Notes under the pieces: model-generated
Seen by the model: the letters and a program-made list of their open reading frames with translations, nothing else
Told to the model about the DNA's origin: nothing
Database searches by the model: none
From: JARRON01 sp037383845
GTDB lineage: Bacteria > Pseudomonadota > Gammaproteobacteria > Steroidobacterales > XN24
Length of the DNA: 64,000 nt
Direction of reading: 5' to 3'
Assembly (NCBI GenBank): GCA_037383845.1
Contig: JARRON010000003.1
Location: 35,089 to 99,088, forward strand
Position numbers and translations under genes: made by a program
Shown here: piece after piece, positions 33,830 through 44,198 of the stretch
Layout: each line of letters starts with the position of its first letter
Position numbering within the stretch: the stretch's first letter is position 1

Positions 33830-34858
33830 GTGAGCACGGTGGCCACCGGCCGGGCAGGCAAGGTCGGACTCACCGCCGTGCTCGCGGCGGTCCTGGTGGG
33901 CCTGTCGCTGCTGGCCCTGACCCTGGGTCCCTATCCCATGTCCGCCGGGGACACCGTGGGCGTTCTCTGGCGGCGACTGACCGGGGCGGGCGCCGGTGAC
34001 AGCGTCCCGGAGATGGTCCTCTTCTCCATCCGCCTGCCCCGCGTGGTGGCCGCACTCCTGGTCGGCGCCGCTCTCGGGGCTGCCGGGGCCTGCTACCAGA
34101 CCCTGTTCCGCAATCCCCTGGTATCACCGGATATCCTCGGGGTGTCCGCCGGTGCGGGCCTGGGGGCCGTGCTGGGCATTTTCCTGGGCCTGTCCGTTGC
34201 CGGCATCCAGCTGGCGGCGTTCGCCGGCGGCCTCGCCGCGGTGACCCTGGTGGGTTTCGTGGCGGCGGCCGTGCGGGGGCGGGACACGGTGCTTGTGCTC
34301 GTGCTGGCGGGCGTGGTCGTCGGCGCCCTGGCCGGGGCCGCGACGTCCCTCCTGAAGGTCCTGGCGGACCCCTACGACCAGCTGCCGGCCATCACCTTCT
34401 GGCTGCTGGGCAGCCTCTCCGGGGTGCAGACCGAGGACGCCGCCTCGACGCTGCCGGTGGTGCTGGTCGGCCTGGTGCCCCTGGTGCTGCTTCGCTGGCG
34501 AATCAACGTGCTCTCCCTCGGGGATGAGGAAGCGAAATCCCTGGGCATCGAGGTCGGCAGGCTCCGGCTGCTTGTCATCGGATGCGCCACCCTTATCACC
34601 GCCGCGGTGGTGGCCATCGCCGGGGTCGTGGGCTGGGTGGGCCTGGTCATGCCCCACATTGCGCGCATGCTGGTCGGCCCCGGTTTCGGTGTCCTGCTGC
34701 CGGCCTCGGCCCTGCTCGGGGCCGGCTACCTGCTTCTGGTAGACACCCTGGCCCGGACCATCGCCGCGGCGGAGGTGCCCCTGGGGATTCTCACGGCGGT
34801 GGTGGGCGCGCCCTTCTTCCTGTGGCTTCTGGCCCGGGGGCGGAGGGGCTGGACGTGA
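33830..34858 (+). CDS. FecCD-type ABC importer permease
   Basis: A 342-residue BtuC/FhuB-like permease with about ten helices. Signatures are VLFSIRLPRVVAALLVGAALGAAGACYQTLFRNPLVSPDILGVSAGAGLGA in pieces, LGIEVGRLRLLVIGCATLITAAVVAIAGVVGWVGLVMPHIARMLVG with the conserved GFVGLxxPHxxR coupling region, and ASALLGAGYLLLVDTLART. Start GTG 33830 lies seven bases after the binding-protein stop. The end overlaps the ATPase start (GTGA). Confidence 0.92.
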   Translation: MSTVATGRAGKVGLTAVLAAVLVGLSLLALTLGPYPMSAGDTVGVLWRRLTGAGAGDSVPEMVLFSIRLPRVVAALLVGAALGAAGACYQTLFRNPLVSPDILGVSAGAGLGAVLGIFLGLSVAGIQLAAFAGGLAAVTLVGFVAAAVRGRDTVLVLVLAGVVVGALAGAATSLLKVLADPYDQLPAITFWLLGSLSGVQTEDAASTLPVVLVGLVPLVLLRWRINVLSLGDEEAKSLGIEVGRLRLLVIGCATLITAAVVAIAGVVGWVGLVMPHIARMLVGPGFGVLLPASALLGAGYLLLVDTLARTIAAAEVPLGILTAVVGAPFFLWLLARGRRGWT

Positions 34859-35622
34859 AGCTGGAATGCCGGGACCTGGCCTTTGGCTATCCGGGCAAGC
34901 GGGTCGGTGAACACGTCAGCCTGGCCGTGGGCCCGGGCGAGGTGCTCTGCCTGCTCGGTCCCAACGGCTCCGGGAAGACGACCCTGTTCCGGACGCTCCT
35001 CGGGCTGCTGCCTGCCCAGGGCGGGGAGGTATTCCTCGGCGGCGATGCCATGCCCGGCCTGGCTCGCCAGGAGATCGCGCGCCGCATCGCGTACGTGCCC
35101 CAGGGCCACGTTCCGCCATTTCCCTTCGCCGTCGAGGAAGTGGTGCTCATGGGCCGCACGGCCCGCCTCGGCACCTTCGCCCAGCCGGGGCCCGCCGACC
35201 GGGAGGCGGCGCTGAATGCCCTGGACATCCTCGGGATACGGGACCTGGCCGGCGCCGATTACACGCGGCTATCCGGAGGCCAGCGGCAGCTGGTGCTCGT
35301 GGCCCGGGCCCTGGCCCAGGAAGCGCCGCTGCTGGTGATGGATGAACCTACCGCCAGCCTGGACTTCAGTAACCAGGCCGTGGTGCTCAAGGAACTGGTC
35401 CGCCTGGCGGACAGCGGCCTCGGCATCGTCCTGTCCACTCACGATCCGGACCACGCGCTGTCCATGGGCACGCGGGTTGCCCTGCTGAAATCGGGCCGGC
35501 TGGTCGCCGACGGTACCCCCGGCGACGTGCTGACGGGCGACCATCTGAGCCAGGTCTACGGCATCCCCGTCGGCGTGGAGCGACTGCCGTCCGGGCGGGC
35601 GGTCTGCGTGCCGAGACTCTGA
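34855..35622 (+). CDS. FecE/BtuD-type ABC importer ATPase
   Basis: A 255-residue ATPase starting at GTG 34855. Walker A is GPNGSGKTT, the Q-loop is YVPQGH, the ABC signature is LSGGQRQLVLVARAL, Walker B is LLVMDEPTASLD and the switch His lies in STHDPDHAL. With the preceding permease and binding protein it forms a complete importer. No TonB-dependent receptor is in the window. Confidence 0.92.
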   Translation: MKLECRDLAFGYPGKRVGEHVSLAVGPGEVLCLLGPNGSGKTTLFRTLLGLLPAQGGEVFLGGDAMPGLARQEIARRIAYVPQGHVPPFPFAVEEVVLMGRTARLGTFAQPGPADREAALNALDILGIRDLAGADYTRLSGGQRQLVLVARALAQEAPLLVMDEPTASLDFSNQAVVLKELVRLADSGLGIVLSTHDPDHALSMGTRVALLKSGRLVADGTPGDVLTGDHLSQVYGIPVGVERLPSGRAVCVPRL

Positions 35623-35708
35623 CCGGCGCCGGCGCCGAACTTCAGGCATCTTTCGATGGCCGCCGGCGGCGTCAGGCCCGGAATCACGCTCCGCGGGCCC
35701 GGCCGGCG

Positions 35709-36911
35709 TCAGTGGTAGGACTCCACGTGGGCTCCGTCGCTGACCTCGTCGTCGGGGTGAACGATAACCGCATCGCCCTCGGCCAGCCCGCCCAGCACCT
35801 CGGCGACGAGACCGTTGTTCTCACCGACCTCTACGGGCACCAGCTCCGCCTCGCCGCCATCGACCCGGAACGTCGACCAGGCGCCGTCACGGCGGAACAG
35901 CGCGGAGGCGGGGACGGTCAGCGCGTCTTCCCGTGACCAGACGATGAACCGCGCCTCGACGCGATACCCGTCGCCAAGTCTTTCCCAGGCCTCCCGGGGC
36001 GCGACGAAATCAGCGATGACCAGGACGCGCTGTTCCTCGACGCCGAGGGCGCTGATCTTGGTGAACCCCTGGGGCTCGATGTTGCGCACCTGGCCCTCGA
36101 TGGCCTGCCCGCCGCCCCAGCGCTCGAAGTACACCGTTCCGCCGGGCGCGATCCTCACCGCGTCGCGGGACAGCACCTCCACTTCCACTTCGAGCTGGGC
36201 CGGATCTCCCACTTCCAGCAGCGGCGTGCCGGAATCCACCACCCCCTCGCTTTCCCGGAATCGCTTCAGTACCACACCGGTCACCGGCGAGCGCAGCTCT
36301 ACCGTTTCCGCCGGACCGCCGGACTCGCCTGCCGCCGAGTACTCCAGGACCGCCTCAGCGGCCGCCAGGTCGTAGCGCGCCACCTGCACAGCGGAGCGCG
36401 CCGCCTCCAGCGCAGCATCGGCTGCCCGCTGGTCGCTCTCGGCCTGGTCGTACTCCGAGCGGGATATCAGCTCCCGGGTCAACAGGTCCCGGCGCCGCTC
36501 GAACTGCTCATCCGCCAGCTCGGCCTGGGCCCGTGCCCGCTCCATTTCATTCCGCGCGCGTTCCAGGGCCGAGCCGGCGGCTCGCACCCGGGCCTCGGCC
36601 TCCGCGCGGCTGCGGGGGTCAAGGACCGCCGAGCGCAGGGGCTCGAGCTCCACCAGGACCTGGCCCGACTCGACGGCGTCCCCCGCTTCAAGCTCGATGC
36701 GGCGCAGGTATCCGGCCACCGGGGCATACAGTTCATAGCGCTCTTTCACCCGGGTACGTCCTTCCTCCTCCACGGCCACGTCCATGGCCTGGCGCGCGAC
36801 CTCCGCCGTTTCGACCTTTACCGGTCGCGGCCAGAAGCCCCACACAAGCCCCGCGGCAACGAGGAAAGCCACCAGGAACAGTCCGGCGATTCTGGGCAGG
36901 GGCATGCTCAT
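35709..36911 (-). CDS. HlyD/MacA-type periplasmic adaptor of an ABC exporter
   Basis: A 400-residue adaptor anchored by one N-terminal helix (IAGLFLVAFLVAAGLVWGFW). Lipoyl halves are YELYAPVAGYLRRIELEAGDAVESGQVLVEL and VELRSPVTGVVLKRFRESEGVVDSGT, shown in parts. They flank a long coiled coil rich in Arg, Ala and Glu (EAEARVRAAGSALERARNEMERARAQ). The C-terminal part has GYRVEARFIVWSREDALTVPASALFRRDG. It is the last gene of a minus-strand operon with an FtsX-type permease and an ATPase, a MacAB-like set in which pump and ATPase are separate proteins. Role is likely efflux or lipoprotein/envelope export. Confidence 0.88.
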   Translation of the reverse strand: MSMPLPRIAGLFLVAFLVAAGLVWGFWPRPVKVETAEVARQAMDVAVEEEGRTRVKERYELYAPVAGYLRRIELEAGDAVESGQVLVELEPLRSAVLDPRSRAEAEARVRAAGSALERARNEMERARAQAELADEQFERRRDLLTRELISRSEYDQAESDQRAADAALEAARSAVQVARYDLAAAEAVLEYSAAGESGGPAETVELRSPVTGVVLKRFRESEGVVDSGTPLLEVGDPAQLEVEVEVLSRDAVRIAPGGTVYFERWGGGQAIEGQVRNIEPQGFTKISALGVEEQRVLVIADFVAPREAWERLGDGYRVEARFIVWSREDALTVPASALFRRDGAWSTFRVDGGEAELVPVEVGENNGLVAEVLGGLAEGDAVIVHPDDEVSDGAHVESYH

Positions 36912-36917
36912 GTCAGT

Positions 36918-39280
36918 TCACTCGCGGGTCTTCAGAACCTCGATGAGGTCCAGCTCTGAAAGCTTGTTCCACGCCAGCCAGGCCGTTACCAGAAACGATC
37001 CGATAATGATGCCGGCGGCCAGGGCATAGGTTGACGGATTGATGACCAGGGGTACCCGGTACAGGTCGGACCGGAACGCGTAGGCCAGGAAGCCGGACAA
37101 CGCCTGGCCGAAGAGGAATCCCGGCCCGATGGCCACCAGGGTCAACAGGCCGAGCTCGCCCAGGAGGATGTAGGCGACCTCCCCCTGCGTGAACCCCAGC
37201 ACCCTGAGCGAGGCCAGTTCCCGGCCCCTCTCCGACAGGGCGATGCGGGCGGAATTGTAGACGACGCCAAAGGCAATGAAGGCGCCGAGCATGGCGGTGA
37301 TGAAGGAAAAGAAGAGAATGGACTCCTCCATCATCTCGTTGAACTGCTCGATCGCGGTGTCCCGGATAACCGTGCCCGCCACCCGGGGCATCTCCTTGAG
37401 TTCCCGATAGATGCGCTGCTCCGAGCCATCGGCGACGGCCAGCCGGGCGCCGCTCAACGCAGGGCCTTCGCCCATGAGCCGGTTCAGGCTCTCGCGGCGC
37501 ATGTAGGCGTTTACCCCCAGGTACTCCGGTACCACGCCCATGACCGGCACCTGCACCGTGGGACGCTCCCCTTCCAGCACCTCAAGCGTCAGCAGATCGC
37601 CCGGGGTGATGTCCAGGATGTCCTCCGCCAGGTAGTCGGTAAGAATCACGCCGTTCTCGGGCACCGACACTTCTTCCAGGTCCACGTCCAGCACCCGCTG
37701 GAGGACGCCCGGCTCCACGCCGTCGACGGCAGTCCGGTACTCCCGGTGACCGTGAACCAGCCGGGCGGGCACGCTCCGGTAGCCTTCCGCCAGGGTGACG
37801 CCCTCGATGGCTTCGAGGGAGTAGAGGGCGCGCCTCGGGGTGGGATCGGTGAACAACACGGTCATGTCCTGACGCGCCGACAACCCGTACTGGACGTCCA
37901 CCATGTAGCTGATGGCGTCCTCCTGGAAGTTGGTGATCATCAGGATGCCGCTCGCCGCGGCGATCCCGCTGACGGTAAGCAGCGACTTCACGGGCCGGCG
38001 GTTCACGTGACGCAGGATCATCCGGGTGGGCTCGGACAGCCGGCTCTGGAGCCCCAGCCGTTCCAGAATGGTCCTGCGGTACACGGGCGGAGGTTCGGCG
38101 CGCATGCCTTCGGCCGGCGGTACGGAAGCGGCCCGCCTTACGGCCATCACCGTGCCCGCGAGGGCGGCCACCAGCGTGACCAGCACCGCGCTGGCGATGA
38201 TCCACGGCTCCACGCGGTACTCCAGGTAGGGAAAGCTGTAGAACTGGCGGTAGACGACGCCCAGCCCTTTGGCGAACCAGGCGCCCAGCGCGATGCCCCC
38301 GACGAGGCCCACGGAAGTCAGGGCCAGGACCAGCTTCACGTAGTGGTATCCCACCTGGAAAGTCGTGTAGCCGAAGGCCTTCAGCGTCGCGATCTGCTCC
38401 CGCTCGGTGGCCACGAGCCGGGTCATGACCACGTTGAGGAGGAACGCTGCCACGCCGAGAAATATCACCGGGAAGACCGTGGCCATGGTCTCAAGCTGCT
38501 TCAGTTCCTCGGTAATGAACTTGTGGGAGAACTGGTCCGACCGGTCATACGCGCCCAGCCCCCCGTAGCGGTCCAGGATGACGTCGAGGCGCTGGATAAC
38601 GCTCTCGGCGCTGACCCCGGTCTGCAGGGTGAGGCTGGCGTCGTTGAACGCGCCCTCCATCTCGAAGGCCGTGGCGAGCGCCCTTCGCCCCATCCAGAGG
38701 ATGCCGTAGCGCTCGTGGTCCGGGAAAAAAGCCCCTGGGGGTATGGCATACATGTACTCGGGCGACATGGCCACGCCCACTACGTCAAGGCGGTGACGCC
38801 GGCCCCGGATGGTGGCGTCCAGGTGGCTCCCGAAGTCGAGGCGGTGGGCCTCGGCGAACTGTTCGCTGACCAGGATCTCGTGGTCCCGATGGGGCGCGGG
38901 CATGCGGCCCCGCACCAGGTAGGGCACGTTCAGGCGCGGTTCGCCGAACTCCGGCAGCGACACGATCCGTCCCGTCACGGGGTCGCCGAAACCCTCGATG
39001 TCGAGGTTCACCGGGGCGACGACACGGGTCTCCGTCAGGTTCACGCCGGGGATGTCCCGGATCCGCTCCGCCACCGACTCAGGGGCCCGCTTCAGCAGGG
39101 CGAAGACTTCCGCGAAACGCTGCTCCCGGTAGTACCGGTCCCGGGTCAGGGACAGCGAGTCGTAGGTAGCCAGTGACATGACGAACGTGGAGAGACCACC
39201 GATGACCACCAGCGAGATGGCGATCCCCATGCCGCGCATGTGCCACAGGTCCCGGAGCAGCTTGCGGTCAAGGGCACGGA

Positions 39281-39284
<4 letters not shown>
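36918..39284 (-). CDS. FtsX/MacB-type ABC permease, duplicated
   Basis: A 788-residue inner-membrane protein with two FtsX units. A first helix (MGIAISLVVIGGLSTFVMS) precedes a periplasmic domain. A three-helix FtsX block begins ATVFPVIFLGVAAFLLNVVMTRLVATEREQIATLKAFGYT. After a linker (LSEPTRMILRHVNRRPVKSLLTVSG) the pattern repeats and ends with SFITAMLGAFIAFGVVYNSARIALSERGRELASLRVLGFT. The LKAFGYT and LRVLGFT coupling motifs are diagnostic. It overlaps the ATPase gene by four bases and precedes the adaptor by six. Confidence 0.9.
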
Positions 39285-40033
<749 letters not shown>

Positions 40034-40194
40034 AGCCCGGCCCGGCCCCGGCGAGGATCAGGGCTTTCCCATCCGGTTCAGCCGCCGCCCGTGAGACACC
40101 GGTCACGGAACCGCCGCGGCGGAGGGCCTTCCGGGATTGTGCCCGCCGTCCGTGTGGGCTAGTTTGCGGTGCGGAGACCACGGGACGTGTGGCG

Positions 40195-40446
40195 ATGAGC
40201 CTCAGGGAACAAGTCGAGGAAATGTTGCCCAACTGGGAGTCCTGGTACCCGAGCCTGTTTGACGCAGCAAGGGACCTGGGGCTGATCCGCGCCCGCGTCT
40301 GCCCGCCTTCCATGCTGCTGCTGTCTAACCGGCATGCCGCCGTGAACCAGGAAGCCCTGCAGGCCCACCGGGACCAGTGGATGGCCGAGGGCGGGGAGGC
40401 CGGTCCGCAGCGCCGCGGCAAGAAGAAGCGCCGGGATGGCCGCTGA
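40195..40446 (+). CDS. Small hypothetical protein with basic C-terminus
   Basis: An 83-residue soluble protein; the in-frame GTG two codons upstream is an alternative start. The N-terminal SLREQVEEMLPNWESWYPSLFDAARDLGLI looks helical, and the C-terminus GPQRRGKKKRRDGR is strongly basic. I do not recognise a family. GGGA nine bases before ATG 40195 gives modest support for translation. It stands between the divergent ABC export operon and the DUF2799 lipoprotein gene. Confidence 0.55.
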   Translation: MSLREQVEEMLPNWESWYPSLFDAARDLGLIRARVCPPSMLLLSNRHAAVNQEALQAHRDQWMAEGGEAGPQRRGKKKRRDGR

Positions 40447-40555
40447 ACAGGAGATTGCCCGAACCGTGATCCGCCTCACGACCCCCGCGGCCTTTCTTGC
40501 GCGAAGCTAGGCTCCGCTTATGTCAAAACCGGGCAAGGCCCCCGGAGGAACGACC

Positions 40556-41179
40556 ATGACGATCCGCAGCTGCCTGCTGTGCTTTCTGGCGCTGGCGACC
40601 TCGGCCTGCGCCACCATGAGCGAGGACGAATGCCGGACGGCGGACTGGCGCACCATCGGCTACGAAGACGGCGCCGCCGGCCGCAGCGCGGCCGTCCTGG
40701 GGACGCGCCGGGAGGCCTGCGCCGAGCACGGCGTGATTCCCGACCTGGATGCCTACCGTTCCGGCAGGGACGTGGGCCTGCGCGAGTTCTGCCAGCCCCA
40801 TAACGGATACAACCTGGGCACCCGGGGAAACAGCTACGACGGTGTATGCCCGGCGGATCTGGAGGCCGCGTTCGTGGCCGCGTACACCAGGGGCCAGGAG
40901 CTTTACCGCTACACCAGCCGCGTCTCCCAGGCGGACAGCAGCATCGCCGCAAAGCAGCGCGAGCTGGACGCTCTGGAGGAAGATCTGCGCGAGAACGAGG
41001 CCCTGCTGGTCAGCAGCGATGCCACCAGGGACCAGCGCGCGGAAGCCCTCCTGGCGATCAAGGACTACGCGCAGAAGAAAGGGCGGCTGGAGTCCGAGAT
41101 CCGACAGCTGGAACAGGACCGGGCGCGCTACGTCTCCCAGCTGGAGGCCTACCGGGACCAGTCGGAATACGGGCCGTAG
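40556..41179 (+). CDS. DUF2799-type lipoprotein
   Basis: A 207-residue predicted lipoprotein starting at ATG 40556, with GGAGGAA about six bases upstream. The signal CLLCFLALATSAC ends in a lipobox-like TSAC. The mature domain has SEDECRTADWRTIGYEDGAAGR, REACAEHGVIPDLDAYRSGRDVGLREFCQPHNGYNLGTRG and CPADLEAAFVAAY, the DUF2799 pattern of paired Cys and repeated GYxDG-like units. A C-terminal coiled coil (QRELDALEEDLRENEALL to ESEIRQLEQDRARY) is an addition. Likely periplasmic, function unknown. Confidence 0.83.
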   Translation: MTIRSCLLCFLALATSACATMSEDECRTADWRTIGYEDGAAGRSAAVLGTRREACAEHGVIPDLDAYRSGRDVGLREFCQPHNGYNLGTRGNSYDGVCPADLEAAFVAAYTRGQELYRYTSRVSQADSSIAAKQRELDALEEDLRENEALLVSSDATRDQRAEALLAIKDYAQKKGRLESEIRQLEQDRARYVSQLEAYRDQSEYGP

Positions 41180-41192
41180 CGGCCCGCAAGAC

Positions 41193-42053
41193 TTGGCCGA
41201 CGGCCGCTACATCCTGACCCTGTCCTGCCGGGACGCGGCAGGCATCGTCGCGGCCGTCGCCGGGTTCATCGCGGCCCGGGACGGCTTCATCCTGGAATCG
41301 ACCCAGTTCGGTGACCCGTCCACGGAGCAGTTTTTCCTGCGCATGGATTTCCGCGCAGGACCGGGGACGCCGGACCGGGCCAGCCTCGAGGCGCTCTTCG
41401 GCGCCGAGGTGGCGGACCGTTTCGCCATGCGGTGGCGTCTCCACGACGCGGAACGCCGGCCCAGGCTGATGATCATGGTGTCCCGGGAAGGCCACTGCCT
41501 GAACGACCTGCTGCACCGGGCCCGGGTGGGCACCCTGGCGGTGGACATCGCCGGCGTCGTCTCCAACCATGAGGACTTCCGTGACCTGGTGGAGTGGCGG
41601 GGTATCCCTTACCACCACCTTCCCGTAACCGGATCCACCCGCCGGGCACAGGAAGAACGGATCCGCGAACTGGTGGGCGAGCTCCGCGTGGACGTGGTGG
41701 CCCTGGCCCGGTACATGCAGATCCTCGGGCCGGAGCTGACCCGTGACCTCTCAGGCCGGGCCATCAACATTCATCACTCCTTCCTGCCCAGCTTCAAAGG
41801 CGCAAAACCCTATCACCAGGCCTACGAGCGCGGCGTGAAGCTCATCGGGGCCACGGCCCACTACGTGACCGACACCCTGGACGAAGGACCGATCATCGAA
41901 CAGGAAGTCATCCGCGTTGACCACGCCCACTCGCCCCGGGAACTCATGGCCCTGGGCCAGGACATCGAGTGCGTGGTGCTGGCCCGGGCCCTGAAGTATC
42001 ACTGCGAACAGCGGGTCCTGCTCAACGGCAACAAGACCGTCGTGTTCCGCTAG
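41193..42053 (+). CDS. purU: Formyltetrahydrofolate deformylase
   Basis: PurU hydrolyses 10-formyl-THF to formate and THF, supplying formate for PurT and balancing one-carbon pools. The likely start is TTG 41193, since no ATG or GTG is suitably placed and this yields a normal 286-residue protein. The N-terminal ACT domain is ILTLSCRDAAGIVAAVAGFIAARDGFILES in parts. The catalytic domain has SREGHCLNDLLHRAR, NIHHSFLPSFKGAKPYHQAYERGVKLIGATAHYVTD with the Asn-His-Asp catalytic set, and LDEGPIIEQEV. It begins 13 bases after the DUF2799 gene. Confidence 0.93.
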   Translation: MADGRYILTLSCRDAAGIVAAVAGFIAARDGFILESTQFGDPSTEQFFLRMDFRAGPGTPDRASLEALFGAEVADRFAMRWRLHDAERRPRLMIMVSREGHCLNDLLHRARVGTLAVDIAGVVSNHEDFRDLVEWRGIPYHHLPVTGSTRRAQEERIRELVGELRVDVVALARYMQILGPELTRDLSGRAINIHHSFLPSFKGAKPYHQAYERGVKLIGATAHYVTDTLDEGPIIEQEVIRVDHAHSPRELMALGQDIECVVLARALKYHCEQRVLLNGNKTVVFR

Positions 42054-42130
42054 GGGCCTCGACCAGCAGTCTCGACGGACTCAGCCAGTGGTGCCGGAGC
42101 GGCCACCGGCAACTCTGCCCGCCGAGCCCG

Positions 42131-43489
42131 CTATTGACTCGTCTTCTCCAGGTATTTCCGGGTCTCCCGGGCGGCCACGCCGGAAAGCAGCAGCAGGCCC
42201 ACCAGGTTGGGCACGGCCATGAGGCCGTTCATGACGTCCGAGAACAGCCACACGAAGTCCAGGGTGTACACGGATCCCAGGAAAGCGGCGATCACCCACG
42301 CCACCCGGTAAGGCAGCACGGCTTTCGCGCCGAGGATGTATTCGATGCTCCGCCCGCCGTAGTAGGCCCATCCCAGGATGGTGGAGAAAGCAAACAGGGT
42401 CAGGGAGATGGCAACCACCGCCGGGCCCAGGGCGCCCGGGATGGCGCTGTCGAAGGCCAGCTGGGTCAGGGGGGCGCCGTTCTCTCCGGACTGCCACGCG
42501 CCGCTGGCGACGATAGCCACGCCGGTGAAGGTGCAAACGATAATGGTGTCGATGAAGGTCTGGGTCATGGACACCAGGGCCTGCCGGACCGGCTCCTGGG
42601 TCTGGGCGGCCGCAGCGGCGATGCCCGCGGATCCGAGCCCGGACTCGTTGGAAAAGATACCCCGGGCAACGCCGAAGCGCATGGCCTGGGCGATGGTTGC
42701 GCCGAGGAAACCGCCAGCGGCGGCGGTGCCGCTGAACGCGTCGCTGACGATGGTCGCAAAAGCCGCCGGAATCTCCGCCGCATGGAACACCAGAACGATG
42801 CCGCAAACGCCCATGTAGATGACGATCATGGTGGGCACGAAGACACTGGTCACCCGGCCGATGGACTTGATTCCTCCCAGGATCACGGCGCCTACACCCA
42901 GCGCCACTACAGCGCCGGTGACCCAGTCGGGGACGCCGAAAGCGACTTCCATGGCGTCGGCCATGGAGTTGGACTGGACCATGTTGCCAAGACCGAAGGC
43001 CGCGCAGGCGGTGAAGAAGGCGAACAGCCAGCCCAGGATCCTGCCCAGGGGCTGCCACTTCAGGCCCCTCGACAGGTAGTACATGGGGCCCCCGGCCTGC
43101 TCGCCGCGCTCGTCGGTGATGCGGTACTTCACCGAAAGCAGCGCCTCGCAGTACTTGGTGGCCATGCCCACGAGCCCCGTCATCCACATCCAGAACAACG
43201 CGCCCGGCCCGCCCAGGGCGATGGCGGTGGCGACGCCGACGATGTTGCCGGTGCCCACCGTGGCGGCCAGGGCCGTCATCAGTGCCTGGAAGTGGGAAAT
43301 GTCGCCCTCTGCGCCCACCTCCCTGCGAACGATGAATGCCTGGTGGAGCGCCGGCCCCAGCTGGCGGAACTGCAGTCCCCGCAGGACGATGGTCAGGTAG
43401 AGCCCCGTCAGCAGCAGCAGGGGAATCAGGAAAAAAGGCCCCCAGATAAAGCCTGAGGCCCGGCTGAGCCAGTCGGTGAGCAGTTCCAC
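42131..43489 (-). CDS. Sodium:alanine symporter-family (AGCS) transporter
   Basis: A 452-residue inner-membrane symporter with about ten or eleven helices, normal for the family. Landmarks are GPFFLIPLLLLTGLYLTIVLRGLQFRQL, the sodium-site region TVGTGNIVGVATAIALGGPGALFWMWM, YCEALLSVKYRITDERGEQAGGPMYYL, and GRSIEYILGAKAVLPYR. Members take up alanine, glycine or related amino acids with Na+. It lies 37 bases downstream of the iodotyrosine-deiodinase-like gene on the same strand, so the two may share a transcript. Confidence 0.92.
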   Translation of the reverse strand: MELLTDWLSRASGFIWGPFFLIPLLLLTGLYLTIVLRGLQFRQLGPALHQAFIVRREVGAEGDISHFQALMTALAATVGTGNIVGVATAIALGGPGALFWMWMTGLVGMATKYCEALLSVKYRITDERGEQAGGPMYYLSRGLKWQPLGRILGWLFAFFTACAAFGLGNMVQSNSMADAMEVAFGVPDWVTGAVVALGVGAVILGGIKSIGRVTSVFVPTMIVIYMGVCGIVLVFHAAEIPAAFATIVSDAFSGTAAAGGFLGATIAQAMRFGVARGIFSNESGLGSAGIAAAAAQTQEPVRQALVSMTQTFIDTIIVCTFTGVAIVASGAWQSGENGAPLTQLAFDSAIPGALGPAVVAISLTLFAFSTILGWAYYGGRSIEYILGAKAVLPYRVAWVIAAFLGSVYTLDFVWLFSDVMNGLMAVPNLVGLLLLSGVAARETRKYLEKTSQ

Positions 43490-43526
43490 GCAGTTGTTCT
43501 CCCTGTTTGTTCTGTGCGGGCGTGGC

Positions 43527-44198
43527 CTAGTCCCGGAACGTGGCGATCTCCTCCAGCGTCTTGCGGCGGATGTCCGGGACCTTCGCGTTTTCCGCAGGAT
43601 ACCCGGCTACCAGCAGAAGAAAAGGCCGCTCGTGGGCCGGTCGCCCCAGGATGGAATTGAGAAACTTCATGGGGCTCGGTGTGTGGGTGAGGGTGGCCAG
43701 CCCGGCCAGGTGGAGGGCCGTGATCAGCATGCCGGTGGCGATGCCCACCGATTCCTTCGGGTAGTAGTGCTTAACCTTCCCGCCGTCGGCGGCGTAGCCC
43801 CACTTCTGCTCGAAGATCGCCACAAGCCAGGGCGCTGTCTCCAGGAAGGGCTTGGCCGCATCCGTGCCCAGGGGCGCAAGGGCCTGCAGCCATTCCTCGC
43901 TGGCCCGGTGCTCGTAGAAGGCCCGCTCTTCTTCTTCGGCGGCCGTCCGGATGCGCCGCTTGAGCGCCGGGTCAGCCACGGCGACGAAATGCCAGGGCTG
44001 GAGGTTGGCGCCGGACGGCGCGCTGCCGGCAGCGGCGATGCACTCGGCGATGACTTCCCGGGGCACGGGCCGGTCCGAGAAGTCCCGGACCGTGCGTCGC
44101 CGGGACAGCGTTTCGCAGAAAGCCCGGGCCCGGGCCACCATCTCGTCGCCGGAGTATTCCGAGTAACCTTCCAGCGCTCGCAGCTTCGGCCCGTTCAC
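43527..44198 (-). CDS. Iodotyrosine deiodinase-like nitroreductase-fold flavoprotein
   Basis: A 223-residue FMN protein. RRRTVRDFSDRPVP and SAPSGANLQPWHFVAV are the usual nitroreductase FMN contacts. The segment from AAEEEERAFYEHRASEEW to GTDAAKPFLETAPWL aligns with the active-site lid of vertebrate and bacterial iodotyrosine deiodinases (IYD). Glu91, Tyr95 and Lys116 sit at the spacing of the IYD triad that grips the zwitterion of halotyrosine. HYYPKESVGIATGMLI, ATLTHTPSPMKFL and ILGRPAHERPFLLLVAGYP continue the match. Reductive dehalogenation of halotyrosines is therefore possible; the natural substrate is inference. GTG 44198 overlaps the end of the upstream acyltransferase frame (GTGA). 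Confidence 0.82.
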   Translation of the reverse strand: MNGPKLRALEGYSEYSGDEMVARARAFCETLSRRRTVRDFSDRPVPREVIAECIAAAGSAPSGANLQPWHFVAVADPALKRRIRTAAEEEERAFYEHRASEEWLQALAPLGTDAAKPFLETAPWLVAIFEQKWGYAADGGKVKHYYPKESVGIATGMLITALHLAGLATLTHTPSPMKFLNSILGRPAHERPFLLLVAGYPAENAKVPDIRRKTLEEIATFRD

